From contig JAYFQE010000002.1 in the NCBI GenBank assembly GCA_034927345.1, forward strand, positions 1-64,000: a stretch of 64,000 nt of DNA, written 5' to 3'. Of this stretch, positions 49,564 through 58,596 are shown piece after piece (the stretch's first letter is position 1; each line of letters opens with the position of its first letter). The DNA comes from JAYFQE01 sp034927345 (GTDB lineage: Bacteria > Bacillota > Clostridia > Saccharofermentanales > UBA5734). Position numbers and translations under genes: made by a program. The notes below the pieces were generated by a model. The model worked only from the letters and a program-made list of their open reading frames with translations. It was not told where the DNA came from and did not search any database.

Positions 49564-51001
49564 TATGTCCTTGAAAAAAATGGCTATGCCGGAGCAGGAC
49601 CCTAATGTCCGCAACCGGAATTTTTTGGAAGTCGCCCAGGGCTATACCGCTGAGATGGCTATGGAAGAAGCGGCCCGCTGCCTGCAATGCAAGGCAAAGC
49701 CTTGCGTAAGCGGCTGTCCGGTCAATGTCAATATCCCCGGATTCATCACCTTGGTTGCCGCCGGCGAATTCGGAGCCGCATACGACCTGATTACGGCGAC
49801 CAACAGCTTGCCGGCGATCTGCGGCCGGGTCTGCCCTCAGGAAAGCCAATGCGAGAAATTTTGTGTACGCGGCAAGAAAGGCGAACCGGTGGCCATCGGC
49901 CGGCTTGAACGTTTTGTAGCCGACTGGGCTATGGCGAACAAGCCGCTTAAAGTGGAACCGGTGGTTCCGAAGAACCGCAAGGTCGCTGTAGTAGGTTCCG
50001 GTCCGGCCGGTTTGTCCTGTGCCGGCGATTTGGCCAAAAGAGGTTATGACGTAACGATTTTTGAAGCTTTTCATGTGCCGGGCGGCGTGCTGATGTACGG
50101 CATTCCCGAATTCCGGCTGCCCAAAGCCCTGGTGCAGAAGGAAATCAATAATCTGCGCGAACTGGGCGTTACCATAAAAACAAACCAGGTTATCGGCAAG
50201 GTGTTTACCCTGGAAGAATTGAATCAACAGGGTTATGAAGCGATTTTTATCGGTACCGGCGCCGGGCTGCCAAGCTTTATGAAGATCCCCGGCGAGAATC
50301 TTAACGGCGTTTATTCGGCCAATGAATTTCTGACCCGTATCAATCTGATGAAAGCTTATAAATTTCCTGACAGCGATACGCCGATCCGCATCGGCCGACA
50401 GGTCGCCATCGTCGGCGGCGGTAATGTCGCCATGGACGCCGCGCGCTGCGCCAAGCGTCTGGGCGCTGAAAAAGTTTATATTGTTTACCGCCGTTCGGAA
50501 GCCGAGATGCCTGCCCGTCTCGAGGAAGTCCATCATGCCCGCGAAGAAGGCATCATCTTTAAACTGCTGACTAATCCAACCCGGGTAATCGGCACGGAAG
50601 ACGGCTGGGTGCAAGCCATCGAGTGTGTGGAAATGGATTTGGGTGAGCCGGATGCTTCCGGCCGCCGCCGCCCGGTTGCCAGAGCCGGTTCGGAGTATCA
50701 GATCCCGGTCGATACAGTGGTTATCGCCATCGGCCAAAGCCCCAATCCTCTGATCAAGTCGACGACGCCGGGTCTGGAAACCCAGCGCTGGGGCGGCATT
50801 ATCGCCGACGACGAAACGATGGCCACCAGCCTGACCGGCGTATATGCCGGCGGCGACGCGGTCACCGGAGCCGCGACCGTTATTCTGGCCATGGGCGCAG
50901 GGAAAAAAGCCGCTCAGGCTATTGACGAGTATTTGACCGGAAAACCCGCCGGCTCATCCAGCCCGGCTTGCGTCTTTGGCGCGAATGCCGAAGAAAACTG
51001 A
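49556..51001 (+). CDS. nfnB: NfnB, large subunit of NADH-dependent ferredoxin:NADP+ transhydrogenase (glutamate synthase small-chain type)
   Basis: A protein of 481 residues resembling the glutamate synthase NADPH small chain, and often labelled gltA for that reason. The N-terminal Cys groups (CLQCKAKPCVSGCPVNVNIPGF and CGRVCPQESQCEKFCVRG) bind the two [4Fe-4S] clusters. Two Rossmann motifs follow (VAVVGSGPAGLSCAGDLAKRGYDVTIFEA and VAIVGGGNVAMDAARCAKRLGAEKV), and GVYAGGDAVTGAATVILAMGAGKKAAQAI near the end. Its place directly after nfnA, with overlap, makes NfnB the right reading rather than glutamate synthase. GGAGAGGAG precedes the ATG. Confidence 0.92.
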   Translation: MPNMSLKKMAMPEQDPNVRNRNFLEVAQGYTAEMAMEEAARCLQCKAKPCVSGCPVNVNIPGFITLVAAGEFGAAYDLITATNSLPAICGRVCPQESQCEKFCVRGKKGEPVAIGRLERFVADWAMANKPLKVEPVVPKNRKVAVVGSGPAGLSCAGDLAKRGYDVTIFEAFHVPGGVLMYGIPEFRLPKALVQKEINNLRELGVTIKTNQVIGKVFTLEELNQQGYEAIFIGTGAGLPSFMKIPGENLNGVYSANEFLTRINLMKAYKFPDSDTPIRIGRQVAIVGGGNVAMDAARCAKRLGAEKVYIVYRRSEAEMPARLEEVHHAREEGIIFKLLTNPTRVIGTEDGWVQAIECVEMDLGEPDASGRRRPVARAGSEYQIPVDTVVIAIGQSPNPLIKSTTPGLETQRWGGIIADDETMATSLTGVYAGGDAVTGAATVILAMGAGKKAAQAIDEYLTGKPAGSSSPACVFGANAEEN

Positions 51002-51013
51002 CAAAGCCGCAAT

Positions 51014-51048
51014 GCAACTGCCGGCCTGAAAACCGGCAGCTGCGTTTT
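51014..51048 (+). terminator. Intrinsic terminator after nfnAB
   Basis: CTGCCGG and CCGGCAG pair around an eight-base loop, extended beyond one mismatch by GCA/TGC, then four T residues. It ends the nfnAB transcript 13 bases after the stop. Confidence 0.75.
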
Positions 51049-51169
51049 ACGGAAATGAAGAATCTTAGAGTAAATGAATGGCACGGACGCCTGATTGCGC
51101 TTTCAATGACGATGGGCATCCCTGCCGGTTTCGGCCGGCGGGCAAGACAGAAACGGATGCTTCGACCTT

Positions 51170-52279
51170 ATGAACAAATTAAGGCATAAGAATTACTATA
51201 ATACAGACCGCGATCATGATTTGCGCCGGATTTACCAACAGGAATTATTGATTCGGAATCAACCCTATATTGGATTGATCGCTTTAGCTATCGGCTTGTT
51301 TAATATCGCCCTGATCATACCGGACATCATGTCTATTTCTTTTGAGCCGGCTAAAATGCTGATTATTTTATTGCGTATCTGTTATACCCTGGCGTGTTTC
51401 CTGATAGCGCGAAACTGCCAGGCCAGAAAAATCAAGACCTTTGAGACCTTTGCCCGGCTGATTACACTTTATGAAGCGGCCGCCATCTTTTTCTTTTTAT
51501 ATATTTACAGCCAATATAATCCACCAGACTATATGATACAGACGATGGGCATGATCATCATTATCATTGTCGTTTTTATCATGCCGAACCGCTGGCTATA
51601 TGAATACATTGTCGCTTCAGCCGGCGTTGCCAGTTATCTGATATATTCACGATTGACCGTCGAAAGGCTAAGCGATAATAATTTTTGGGCCGGCGCTGTT
51701 TATTTGATTTTGGCAACTGTTCTCTGCGCCTTGTTCGCCCACAACATGGATAGACATCAGTATCGGGAATTCCAGGCAAAAAATGAATTGATCATCTTGA
51801 ACACGATTGATCCTTTAACCAAAGCCTCGAATCGCAATAAGCTGATAGACTTGTATGAAAAGTGGTCGGCTTATTGCCGCCGCTATCAACTGCCGCTTGC
51901 CCTGGCTTTGTTTGATATCGATAATTTCAAACAAATTAATGACGATCACGGGCATTCGGCCGCCGATGAAGTCCTGGTTGAAATGGTCCGCCTGATCAAT
52001 CACAGCCTGCGCGGCTCTGATTCGCTGGCTCGCTGGGGTGGTGACGAATTCATCTTGCTTTTCCCGCATACGACCGAGCATGAGGCGGTGATCGTTCTGG
52101 AGCGGATCCGGAAAACGCTTGGCGAAGCCCGGTTTTCCGGTCACATTCATTTGACATGCAGTTTCGGGGTCGTCGGCATGAAACCGGATTCCAATCTGGA
52201 TAATCTGATCAAAGAAGCCGATAAATTGATGTACCAAAGTAAAAAGATCGGCGGCAACTGCATACGGCGGGCTTCATGA
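51170..52279 (+). CDS. Membrane-bound diguanylate cyclase (GGDEF)
   Basis: A protein of 369 residues. Six or so membrane segments fill residues about 30-200, then a GGDEF domain from LNTIDPLTKASNRNKL. The active loop is RWGGDEF, intact, with an I-site RxxD (RGSD) five residues upstream for product inhibition. It should make cyclic di-GMP from GTP. The sensed signal is unknown. No clear ribosome site precedes the ATG, so the true start is uncertain. It lies between nfnAB and the sugar-acid gene block. Confidence 0.88.
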   Translation: MNKLRHKNYYNTDRDHDLRRIYQQELLIRNQPYIGLIALAIGLFNIALIIPDIMSISFEPAKMLIILLRICYTLACFLIARNCQARKIKTFETFARLITLYEAAAIFFFLYIYSQYNPPDYMIQTMGMIIIIIVVFIMPNRWLYEYIVASAGVASYLIYSRLTVERLSDNNFWAGAVYLILATVLCALFAHNMDRHQYREFQAKNELIILNTIDPLTKASNRNKLIDLYEKWSAYCRRYQLPLALALFDIDNFKQINDDHGHSAADEVLVEMVRLINHSLRGSDSLARWGGDEFILLFPHTTEHEAVIVLERIRKTLGEARFSGHIHLTCSFGVVGMKPDSNLDNLIKEADKLMYQSKKIGGNCIRRAS

Positions 52280-52371
52280 TCATTTGCCGGACGTATAGCC
52301 GGCTGATTAAAAAGACGCCGCATTCTGATGATTGTGTAGCTATGGATACATATTTTTTATGATTTTCCCTT

Positions 52372-52392
52372 TATACTTGGAATTGTATACAA
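52372..52392 (+). promoter_or_regulatory. Possible -10 box and palindromic operator upstream of the SDR gene
   Basis: TATACT (52372-52377) is followed by the perfect ten-base palindrome TTGTATACAA (52383-52392). This form is known for operators of GntR/FadR-type regulators of hexuronate and sugar-acid genes. It lies just downstream of the -10 box, a typical repressor position. No such GntR gene is in this cluster. Confidence 0.5.
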
Positions 52393-52447
52393 CAAATGGA
52401 AACAACGCTTATAGAATTTCCATGATCAGTAAAGGGAGGAACATATT

Positions 52448-53218
52448 ATGAGTAACCAACTGTTTGATCTGACAGGAAAAGTAGCGGTGATAACCGGAGC
52501 GTCATCGGGTCTGGGCGTCCAGATGGCCCGGGCATTGGCCCGGCAGGGTGCGGATTTGGCTATTCTGGCCCGGCGGAAGGAACGTCTTGACGCCGTAGCG
52601 GAAGATATCAGAAAGCTGGGGGTTCGGTGCCTGCCTGTACGCTGTGACGTATCGGATTCAGATTCCGTCCGGGCAGCCGTGAAGTCTGTCGTGGCCGAAT
52701 ATGGTCATGTTGATGTTGTTGTGAATAATGCCGGATCCGGCGGCGTCGGCCCGGCCGAGACAACGAGTGACGAAGATTGGAATCATACCATAGCGGTCGA
52801 CCTGACCGGCGTGTTTACGGTAGCGCGTGAATTTGGCAAAATCATGATCGGACAGCGCTCCGGCCACATCATCAATATCGCTTCCATGTATGGCATGGTT
52901 GGCAATATGGCTCTGGGCACCGCGGCTTACCATTCGGCCAAAGGCGGCGTTGTCAATCTGACGCGGGCTCTCGGCGCAGAATGGGCCAAGTATGGTATTA
53001 CCGTCAATGCCATCTGCCCAGGTTATTTTGCTACAGAGCTGACGATCGACACCCTGAAGACCGAATCTTTCTCCAGCTATATGAAATTGCATGTTCCTCT
53101 GGGCCGTTATGGCAACGAGGGTGAACTGGATGGCGCGGTTGTCTTTTTAGCATCGGACGCCTCATCCTATGTGACCGGCATCCTGCTGCCGGTTGACGGC
53201 GGGTATACTTGCGTTTAG
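52448..53218 (+). CDS. SDR-family sugar (acid) dehydrogenase
   Basis: A protein of 256 residues, classical short-chain dehydrogenase. The NAD(P) site is TGASSGLGVQMARALA, the NNAG motif is present, and the catalytic Ser, Tyr and Lys are in NIASMYG and YHSAKGG. The C-terminus ends in LPVDGGYTCV. It resembles gluconate 5-dehydrogenase and KduD-type enzymes that interconvert keto and hydroxy sugar acids. Context with the KDG pathway genes supports that. AAAGGGAGG precedes the ATG. A strong terminator at 53244 separates it from eda. Confidence 0.88.
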   Translation: MSNQLFDLTGKVAVITGASSGLGVQMARALARQGADLAILARRKERLDAVAEDIRKLGVRCLPVRCDVSDSDSVRAAVKSVVAEYGHVDVVVNNAGSGGVGPAETTSDEDWNHTIAVDLTGVFTVAREFGKIMIGQRSGHIINIASMYGMVGNMALGTAAYHSAKGGVVNLTRALGAEWAKYGITVNAICPGYFATELTIDTLKTESFSSYMKLHVPLGRYGNEGELDGAVVFLASDASSYVTGILLPVDGGYTCV

Positions 53219-53243
53219 TTACCGCAGATATCGGCAGTCTCAA

Positions 53244-53299
53244 GCCGGCTTGGCGGCGCTTCCGGATCACTCCGGAAACGCTCGCCGGGCCGGTTTTTT
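53244..53299 (+). terminator. Intrinsic terminator after the SDR gene
   Basis: A long hairpin: outer CCGG/CCGG arms, a middle GGCG/CGCC part and an inner TTCCGGA/TCCGGAA stem with a TCAC loop, followed by six T residues. Confidence 0.9.
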
Positions 53300-53330
53300 G
53301 TGCGGGCAGATCATCAGCCGGCGATTTTTC

Positions 53331-53392
53331 TTGCCAAAGAAGTATTTCTTTTGCTATAATTATAGTGAAATGACGTTGCAAATAGTGCAACG
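53331..53392 (+). promoter_or_regulatory. Promoter of the eda operon with a downstream inverted repeat
   Basis: TTGCCA (53331-53336), 18 bases, then a perfect TATAAT (53355-53360). The start near 53367 is followed at once by an inverted repeat CGTTGCA-N5-TGCAACG (53374-53392), suited to block transcription. The IclR-family product of the gene at 54098 in the same operon is the first candidate to bind it. Confidence 0.7.
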
Positions 53393-53420
53393 AATAAGAT
53401 GAAATCTGTCGAGGTGCATG

Positions 53421-54068
53421 ATGAATAAGAGCCAAATTCTCCAGATGATCGAAGATTGCGGACTGGTCGCGGTTGTCCGCGCCGAATCGTCCGAACAGGC
53501 GGTGAAAATCGCCGACGCCTGCATTGAAGGCGGTGTTGCGGCAATCGAAATAACTTATACGGTTCCCGGAGCAAGCTTGATTATTGAACAACTGGCTAAA
53601 AGGTACAAGCCGGAAGAAATGATCATCGGCGCCGGTACGGTCATGGACGCTATTACAGCCAGACAAGCCATCTTGAGCGGCGCCCGTTATATCGTCAGCC
53701 CATGCTTTGACGCCGAGACGGTAAAACTGTGCCAGACCTATCAAATTGCAGTGATGCCCGGCGCTATGACCATCAAGGAAATGGTCGAGGTGATGAGAAG
53801 CGGCGCCGATTTAATCAAGCTTTTCCCGGGCGAGCTATTCGGACCGGCCATGATCAAGGCTGCGCACGGCCCGCTGCCGCAAGCCAGAATCATGCCGACC
53901 GGCGGCGTCAGCGTTGATAATGCCGCCGACTGGATAAAAGCGGGCGCTGTTGCTTTAGGCGCCGGCAGTTCTTTGACCGGCGGCGCAAAAACCGGCAATT
54001 ACGCGGCAATTACCGAAACAGCCCGCGCATTTATCCGGGAAATCCGCAAGGCTCGCGGCCAGAATTGA
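53421..54068 (+). CDS. eda: KDPG/KHG aldolase (Eda family)
   Basis: A protein of 215 residues from the ATG at 53421; the adjacent ATG at 53418 is closer to GAGGTG than usual. It cleaves 2-keto-3-deoxy-6-phosphogluconate or the galacto form to pyruvate and glyceraldehyde-3-phosphate. Motifs: VAVVRAESSEQAVKIADAC, AIEITYTVPGA, IIGAGTVMD, ARYIVSPCFDAE, and the Schiff-base lysine in DLIKLFPGELFGPAMIKA. A second, different aldolase of the family is encoded at 57119. Confidence 0.92.
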   Translation: MNKSQILQMIEDCGLVAVVRAESSEQAVKIADACIEGGVAAIEITYTVPGASLIIEQLAKRYKPEEMIIGAGTVMDAITARQAILSGARYIVSPCFDAETVKLCQTYQIAVMPGAMTIKEMVEVMRSGADLIKLFPGELFGPAMIKAAHGPLPQARIMPTGGVSVDNAADWIKAGAVALGAGSSLTGGAKTGNYAAITETARAFIREIRKARGQN

Positions 54069-54097
54069 CCGAGTCGTCAGGCAGAAAGGATAAAACG

Positions 54098-54874
54098 ATG
54101 CCGGATACTTCCTTGCAGACTGTTGACCGCGCTCTGGCGATCCTTGAGCTGCTGGCCCGACATCCGGATGGTTTACGGCCGGCCGAGATAGCTGCCGCTA
54201 TGGGTCTGAGTAAGGTTACGACCTATCGTTTGCTGTCGACCTTGCTCAGCCGCCAGTTTGTTGAGCGTCAGGATGAAAGCGGCCGTTACATGATCGGCCT
54301 GAAGGTGATTGAAATCAGCAGCTTACGACTGAATAACCTGGAGCTGAAAACAGAAGCGCAGCCCTGGCTGCGCCAGCTGGTCAATAAAGTTGGTCAGCCG
54401 GTGCACTTGGCTATTTATGATCAGGGCGAAATTGTTTATATTGAAAAAGTAGAGACCGTCCATTCGATCCGCATGTATTCGCAGATCGGAAAACGGAGTC
54501 CCGTTTACTGTACGGCATTGGGTAAAGTTCTGTTGTCGGCCATGCCGGACCAGATCGTCCTTGATTTATTGCGGCAAATTGATTTAAAACCTTTCACACC
54601 CCGGACCCTGACGGATCCACAGCTGATCCTGGCCGAAGTGCGGCAGGCCCGCGAGACAGGTTATGCGCTGGACCGTGAGGAACACGAACCGGGCGTGTTC
54701 TGTCTGGCTGCGCCGATCCGCGATTACCGTGGCCAGATTATCGCCGCTGTCAGTACGGCCGGCGGCCGGGAGGATTTTCTGGATGATCCCCGGAGTGAAC
54801 TCATTATCTGGCTTAAAGATACCGCGGCGGCCATATCGCGCCGCATGGGCTTCTATCAAGAAAATAACCGATAA
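54098..54874 (+). CDS. IclR-family transcriptional regulator
   Basis: A protein of 258 residues from the ATG at 54098 with AAAGGA eight bases before it. The N-terminal winged helix (TVDRALAILELLARHPDGLRPAEIAAAMGLSKVTTYRLLSTLLSRQFVERQ) and the C-terminal effector domain (VHLAIYDQGEIVYIEKVET; GKRSPVYCTALGKVLLSAMP; YALDREEHEPGVFCLAAPIRD) are typical. KdgR of enterobacteria, the sensor of keto-deoxygluconate, is of this family. Its position between eda and the kinase gene strongly suggests control of this operon. Confidence 0.92.
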   Translation: MPDTSLQTVDRALAILELLARHPDGLRPAEIAAAMGLSKVTTYRLLSTLLSRQFVERQDESGRYMIGLKVIEISSLRLNNLELKTEAQPWLRQLVNKVGQPVHLAIYDQGEIVYIEKVETVHSIRMYSQIGKRSPVYCTALGKVLLSAMPDQIVLDLLRQIDLKPFTPRTLTDPQLILAEVRQARETGYALDREEHEPGVFCLAAPIRDYRGQIIAAVSTAGGREDFLDDPRSELIIWLKDTAAAISRRMGFYQENNR

Positions 54875-54887
54875 AAGGGAGGACAAT

Positions 54888-55919
54888 ATGAATAAGAAGA
54901 TCGTTACTTTTGGAGAAATCATGCTGCGCTTGAAATCGCCTGGTCATGAACGGCTGGGGCAGACCGGCCTGCTGGAAATGACTTTTGGCGGCGGCGAAGC
55001 CAATGTTGCCGTTTCGGCGGCAAATTATGGCCATCAAGCAGCGTTTATTACTGCTTTACCCAACCATGAGATAGCAGATGCCTGTATCGCCGAATTACGC
55101 CGTTTCGGCGTCGATGTTGCTGGAATCCGCCGTACTGCCGGCCGTCTGGGTGCTTATTATGTTGAAGCCGGTTCCAATCAACGACCTTCAAAAGTCATTT
55201 ATGACCGGGACTATTCTTGTATTTCCCTGGCAAAACCGGGCGATTTCGATTGGAAGGCCATCTTTCAGGATGCCGAGTGGTTCCATGTTACCGGCATCAC
55301 TCCAGCGCTCAGCCAGAATTGCGCCGACTTGTCGCTGGAAGCTATCCGCGTGGCCCGGAGTATGGGCGTGAAAGTATCGATCGACTTAAATTACCGGGCA
55401 AAATTATGGAAATATGGTAAAAAAGCTCATGAAGTCATGCCTGAACTTGTCCGGGGCGCCGATGTTTTAATCGCTAATGAAGAAGACTGCCAGAAATCAC
55501 TCGGCATTCAAGCCGACAGCGATGTCGCGTCCGGTGAATTGTCCGACGCCGCTTATGCTGATTTAACGGGCCGGGTTTTGCAACAATTCCCGCAGCTTAG
55601 TTTGATCGCCATTACTTTGCGGGAAAGCCACAGCGCCGATCAGAACGGCTGGTCTGCCTGCCTGAATGACCGCCAGGGCTTTTATCGCAGCAAACGATAT
55701 GACATACAAGACATCGTCGACCGCGTCGGCGGCGGCGATTCCTTTTGCGGCGGCTTGATCCACGGCTTGCTTTCATCGGACGACTCCCATTGGGCGTTGG
55801 AATTCGCCACGGCTGCCAGTTGCCTCAAACATACGATTCCCGGCGATTTCAATCGCGTGACGGCTGCCGAAGTCGAAAAACTGATGCTGGGCGACGCGTC
55901 CGGACGCGTACAGCGTTGA
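54888..55919 (+). CDS. 2-keto-3-deoxygluconate kinase, PfkB family
   Basis: A protein of 343 residues from the ATG at 54888, with GGGAGG upstream. It should phosphorylate 2-keto-3-deoxygluconate or -galactonate at O6 to give the aldolase substrate. Sugar-kinase motifs: FGEIMLRLKSPG, the FGGGEANVAVSAANYG substrate region, DLNYRAKLWKYGKKAHEVMPELV, and the phosphate-binding DIVDRVGGGDSFCGGLIHGLL with catalytic Asp. The N-terminal pattern and the YRAKLW segment are those of KDG kinases. It lies 13 bases after the regulator gene. Confidence 0.9.
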   Translation: MNKKIVTFGEIMLRLKSPGHERLGQTGLLEMTFGGGEANVAVSAANYGHQAAFITALPNHEIADACIAELRRFGVDVAGIRRTAGRLGAYYVEAGSNQRPSKVIYDRDYSCISLAKPGDFDWKAIFQDAEWFHVTGITPALSQNCADLSLEAIRVARSMGVKVSIDLNYRAKLWKYGKKAHEVMPELVRGADVLIANEEDCQKSLGIQADSDVASGELSDAAYADLTGRVLQQFPQLSLIAITLRESHSADQNGWSACLNDRQGFYRSKRYDIQDIVDRVGGGDSFCGGLIHGLLSSDDSHWALEFATAASCLKHTIPGDFNRVTAAEVEKLMLGDASGRVQR

Positions 55920-55965
55920 GGCGCTGCCTGAATCGCCTTAATCAAACGTCCAGGAGGAATAAAAG

Positions 55966-57114
55966 ATGAAACTAATTCGTTATGAATTGTTTAAAGTGCC
56001 GCCCCGCTGGTTGTTTTTGCGCCTGGAAACCGACGAGGGACTGGTCGGCTGGGGCGAGCCGGTCGTTGAAGGGCGGGCCGATACGGTTGCCGCGTGTGTG
56101 GCGGAACTTTGGTCCTACCTGGATCAAAAGGACCCGATGCGGATCGAAGATATCTGGCAGACGATTTACCGCGGCGGCTTTTACCGCGGCGGCCCGATTC
56201 TGACCAGCGCCTTATCAGGTATTGAACAGGCTTTGTGGGATATCAAAGGCCAATTCTACAAAGCGCCGGTTTTTGAACTGCTGGGCGGGCGCTGCCGGGA
56301 TAAGATGCCGGTTTATAACTGGATAGGCGGCGACCGGCCTGCCGATGTGATGGCTGAAACAAAGAAACAAATGGCCAACGGATTTACAGCGGTAAAGATG
56401 AATGCGACAGAAGAAATGAACTATCTGGACAGTTTTGAAAAAGTCACCGCCGTGCTGGAACGGGTAGCTGCCGTGCGGGAAGCCGGCGGACCAGGTTTGG
56501 GCATTGGCATTGATTTTCATGGCCGGGTTCATAAATCGATGGCCAAGGTTCTCGCCCATGAACTGGAACCGCTTCATCCCCTTTTTATTGAAGAGCCGGT
56601 TCTTTCGGAAAATCTGGAAGCTCTGCGTGAAATCGCCTGTCACTCATCGATACCGATCGCAACTGGTGAACGTCTGTTTACCCGCTGGGATTTTAAGAAA
56701 CTGCTGCAGGACGGTTATGTCGATATTATCCAGCCGGATCTTTCACATGCCGGCGGCATCCTGGAATGCCGGAAAATAGCTGCCATGGCCGAGGCCTATG
56801 ATGTGTCGGTTGCTCCGCACTGTCCTTTAGGCCCGATCGCTCTGGCTGCCTGCCTTAATCTGGACGCCTGCACGCCGAATGCCATCATCCAGGAGCAAAG
56901 TCTGGGTATCCATTATAACGTAGGCAATGATCTGCTTGATTATCTGGTTGATCCTGCTGATTTCAGCTATGATAAAGGTTATGTCTCCTTGCCGGTTAAA
57001 CCCGGCCTGGGCATTACGGTCAATGAAGAAAAAGTCCGGGAGCGCGCCTTGATTGGCCATAATTGGAAAAATCCTGTTTGGCGTTATGCTGACGGCAGTG
57101 TTGCGGAGTGGTAA
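55966..57114 (+). CDS. dgoD: D-galactonate dehydratase
   Basis: A protein of 382 residues, in the mandelate racemase/enolase superfamily. It dehydrates D-galactonate to 2-keto-3-deoxy-galactonate. The known catalytic set of the Escherichia coli enzyme occurs at the same numbers: D183 and H185 in GIDFHG, E209 in FIEEP, E235 in ATGERL and H285 in APHCPLGP; total length is also the same. An AGGAGG precedes the ATG. The kinase and aldolase on either side complete the route to pyruvate. Confidence 0.93.
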   Translation: MKLIRYELFKVPPRWLFLRLETDEGLVGWGEPVVEGRADTVAACVAELWSYLDQKDPMRIEDIWQTIYRGGFYRGGPILTSALSGIEQALWDIKGQFYKAPVFELLGGRCRDKMPVYNWIGGDRPADVMAETKKQMANGFTAVKMNATEEMNYLDSFEKVTAVLERVAAVREAGGPGLGIGIDFHGRVHKSMAKVLAHELEPLHPLFIEEPVLSENLEALREIACHSSIPIATGERLFTRWDFKKLLQDGYVDIIQPDLSHAGGILECRKIAAMAEAYDVSVAPHCPLGPIALAACLNLDACTPNAIIQEQSLGIHYNVGNDLLDYLVDPADFSYDKGYVSLPVKPGLGITVNEEKVRERALIGHNWKNPVWRYADGSVAEW

Positions 57115-57118
57115 AATA

Positions 57119-57763
57119 ATGGAAGACCTTGATTTGACAAATTCCATGAATGATCTGATCAGGCATTATCGTCTGATCGCGATTATGCGTCATTTGCCGG
57201 AAGAGCAGTTGATTCCGGTTTTCCAGATGCTGGCGGATGCCGGCGTCCGGCTGATCGAAATCACCATGAATACCAAAGCTGCCGCTGAGCAAATCAATCT
57301 GGCCCGAACCCGTTTCGGCGGCCGGATGTTGATCGGAGCCGGCACTGTGTCGACACCGGAGCGAGCGACAGAAGCTATGGATGCCGGCGCGCAGTTTCTG
57401 GTAACGCCGAATCTGGACCCGGATGTTCTCGATCTGGCTAAAAAACGTTCCTGCCCGGTTGTTTGCGGCGTGCTGACGCCGACGGAAATGATGGCCGCGA
57501 TCCGGGCCGGCGCGTCGACTCTGAAGATTTTCCCGGCCGGCCGGATGGGAACCGGGTACATCAAAGACATCCTGGCTCCGCTCAATGACTTGAATCTGGT
57601 TGCTGTCGGAGGCGTGACGGCAGATAATGCCGCCGACTGGATTCGAGCCGGCTGTATCGGCATCGGGATGGGCAGTTCACTGCTTAATCCCCAGCTAATT
57701 CAGGAAGGCCGGTATGATGAACTCGGCCGGCAAACAGAAGCTCTGCTCGGCCGATTGAAGTAA
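57119..57763 (+). CDS. 2-keto-3-deoxy-6-phosphogalactonate/gluconate aldolase (DgoA/Eda family)
   Basis: A protein of 214 residues from the ATG at 57119 with GGAG ten bases upstream, just after the dgoD stop. The family pattern is clear: LIAIMRHLPEEQLIPVFQMLADAGVRLIEITMNTK, LIGAGTVSTPERA, AQFLVTPNLDPDVL, and STLKIFPAGRMGTGYIKDIL with the Schiff-base Lys. Next to dgoD it is likely the DgoA-type aldolase, while Eda (53421) could serve another input. The two differ widely in sequence, so it is not a recent duplication. Confidence 0.9.
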   Translation: MEDLDLTNSMNDLIRHYRLIAIMRHLPEEQLIPVFQMLADAGVRLIEITMNTKAAAEQINLARTRFGGRMLIGAGTVSTPERATEAMDAGAQFLVTPNLDPDVLDLAKKRSCPVVCGVLTPTEMMAAIRAGASTLKIFPAGRMGTGYIKDILAPLNDLNLVAVGGVTADNAADWIRAGCIGIGMGSSLLNPQLIQEGRYDELGRQTEALLGRLK

Positions 57764-57813
57764 TTTGTGGCCGATTCGGGCGATGATCGATGATTCGACA
57801 GGAGGATTAAGGT

Positions 57814-58584
57814 ATGCGTTATGTTCGTTATGCTCATAACAATTTGACATTCTGGGGATTGCTGCTTAATGACGATCTGATCCAGCCTTTAACCGCGGCG
57901 CCATACCGGCAAGGTGTTCCGCAAGGACAGCCCATACCTTTGAAAGCCGTTCATTTGCTGGCCCCTTGCGAGCCTGGAAAAATTGTGGCGATCGGCAAGA
58001 ACTATCATGATCATATTCAGGAATTTGACAGCCAGATGCCGAAAACGCCGATTATCTTCATCAAACCGCCGACATCGGTTAATGATCCGGGCAGCCCGAT
58101 CGTGCTTCCGCCCGCCGGCCTCTCTAAACAGGTCGACTACGAATGTGAACTGGCTCTGGTCATCAGCAGGACAGCCAGGCAAATAAAAGCAGCCGACGCC
58201 CCGGCGTATATTTTAGGCTATACGTGTTTTAATGATGTGACGGCCCGGGATATTCAAAAACAAGACGGGCAATGGACTCGAGCAAAAGGCTTCGACGGTT
58301 TCGCCCCGGTCGGCCCTCTGGTGACCGATGAAGTTGATCCCGGCAATCTGACGGTCAGGACGCGCCTGAATGGCCGAATCATGCAGGAATCATCAACCAG
58401 CCGCCTGATATGGCCGGTTGGCGAATTGATTGAATTTATCACAGCCTGCATGACCCTGCTGCCCGGCGATGTTGTCACAACAGGCACGCCATCGGGAGTA
58501 GGGCCCATGCAGTCAGGCGATACGGTCGAAATCAGTATCGAAGGAATCGGCGTTTTGGCCAATCCGGTCCATGCCGCCGGCTGA
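57814..58584 (+). CDS. Fumarylacetoacetate hydrolase-family protein
   Basis: A protein of 256 residues with the FAH fold: IVAIGKNYHDHIQEFD, PIIFIKPPTSVNDPGSPIVLP, DYECELALVISRTARQI, the metal-binding E-E-D set, GFDGFAPVGPLVTDE and DVVTTGTPSGVGPM. Members hydrolyse or decarboxylate acyl-pyruvates and 2,4-diketo-3-deoxy sugar acids, for example in the rhamnonate/fuconate route. With the SDR at 52448 this would fit a diketo sugar-acid branch, which is inference. AGGAGG precedes the ATG. It ends the sugar-acid operon. Confidence 0.88.
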   Translation: MRYVRYAHNNLTFWGLLLNDDLIQPLTAAPYRQGVPQGQPIPLKAVHLLAPCEPGKIVAIGKNYHDHIQEFDSQMPKTPIIFIKPPTSVNDPGSPIVLPPAGLSKQVDYECELALVISRTARQIKAADAPAYILGYTCFNDVTARDIQKQDGQWTRAKGFDGFAPVGPLVTDEVDPGNLTVRTRLNGRIMQESSTSRLIWPVGELIEFITACMTLLPGDVVTTGTPSGVGPMQSGDTVEISIEGIGVLANPVHAAG

Positions 58585-58596
58585 TGCCGCCGGCTG

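Noticed and set aside
49391..50737. 448-codon open frame antisense to nfnB
   Set aside because: nfnB is clearly coding with Fe-S and nucleotide motifs. The antisense product is rich in His, Gln and Asp as expected of a mirrored frame.
51049..51169. Cyclic di-GMP riboswitch before the GGDEF gene
   Set aside because: The GC-rich hairpin near 51120-51143 does not carry the conserved GEMM core, and no terminator or sequestered ribosome site follows.
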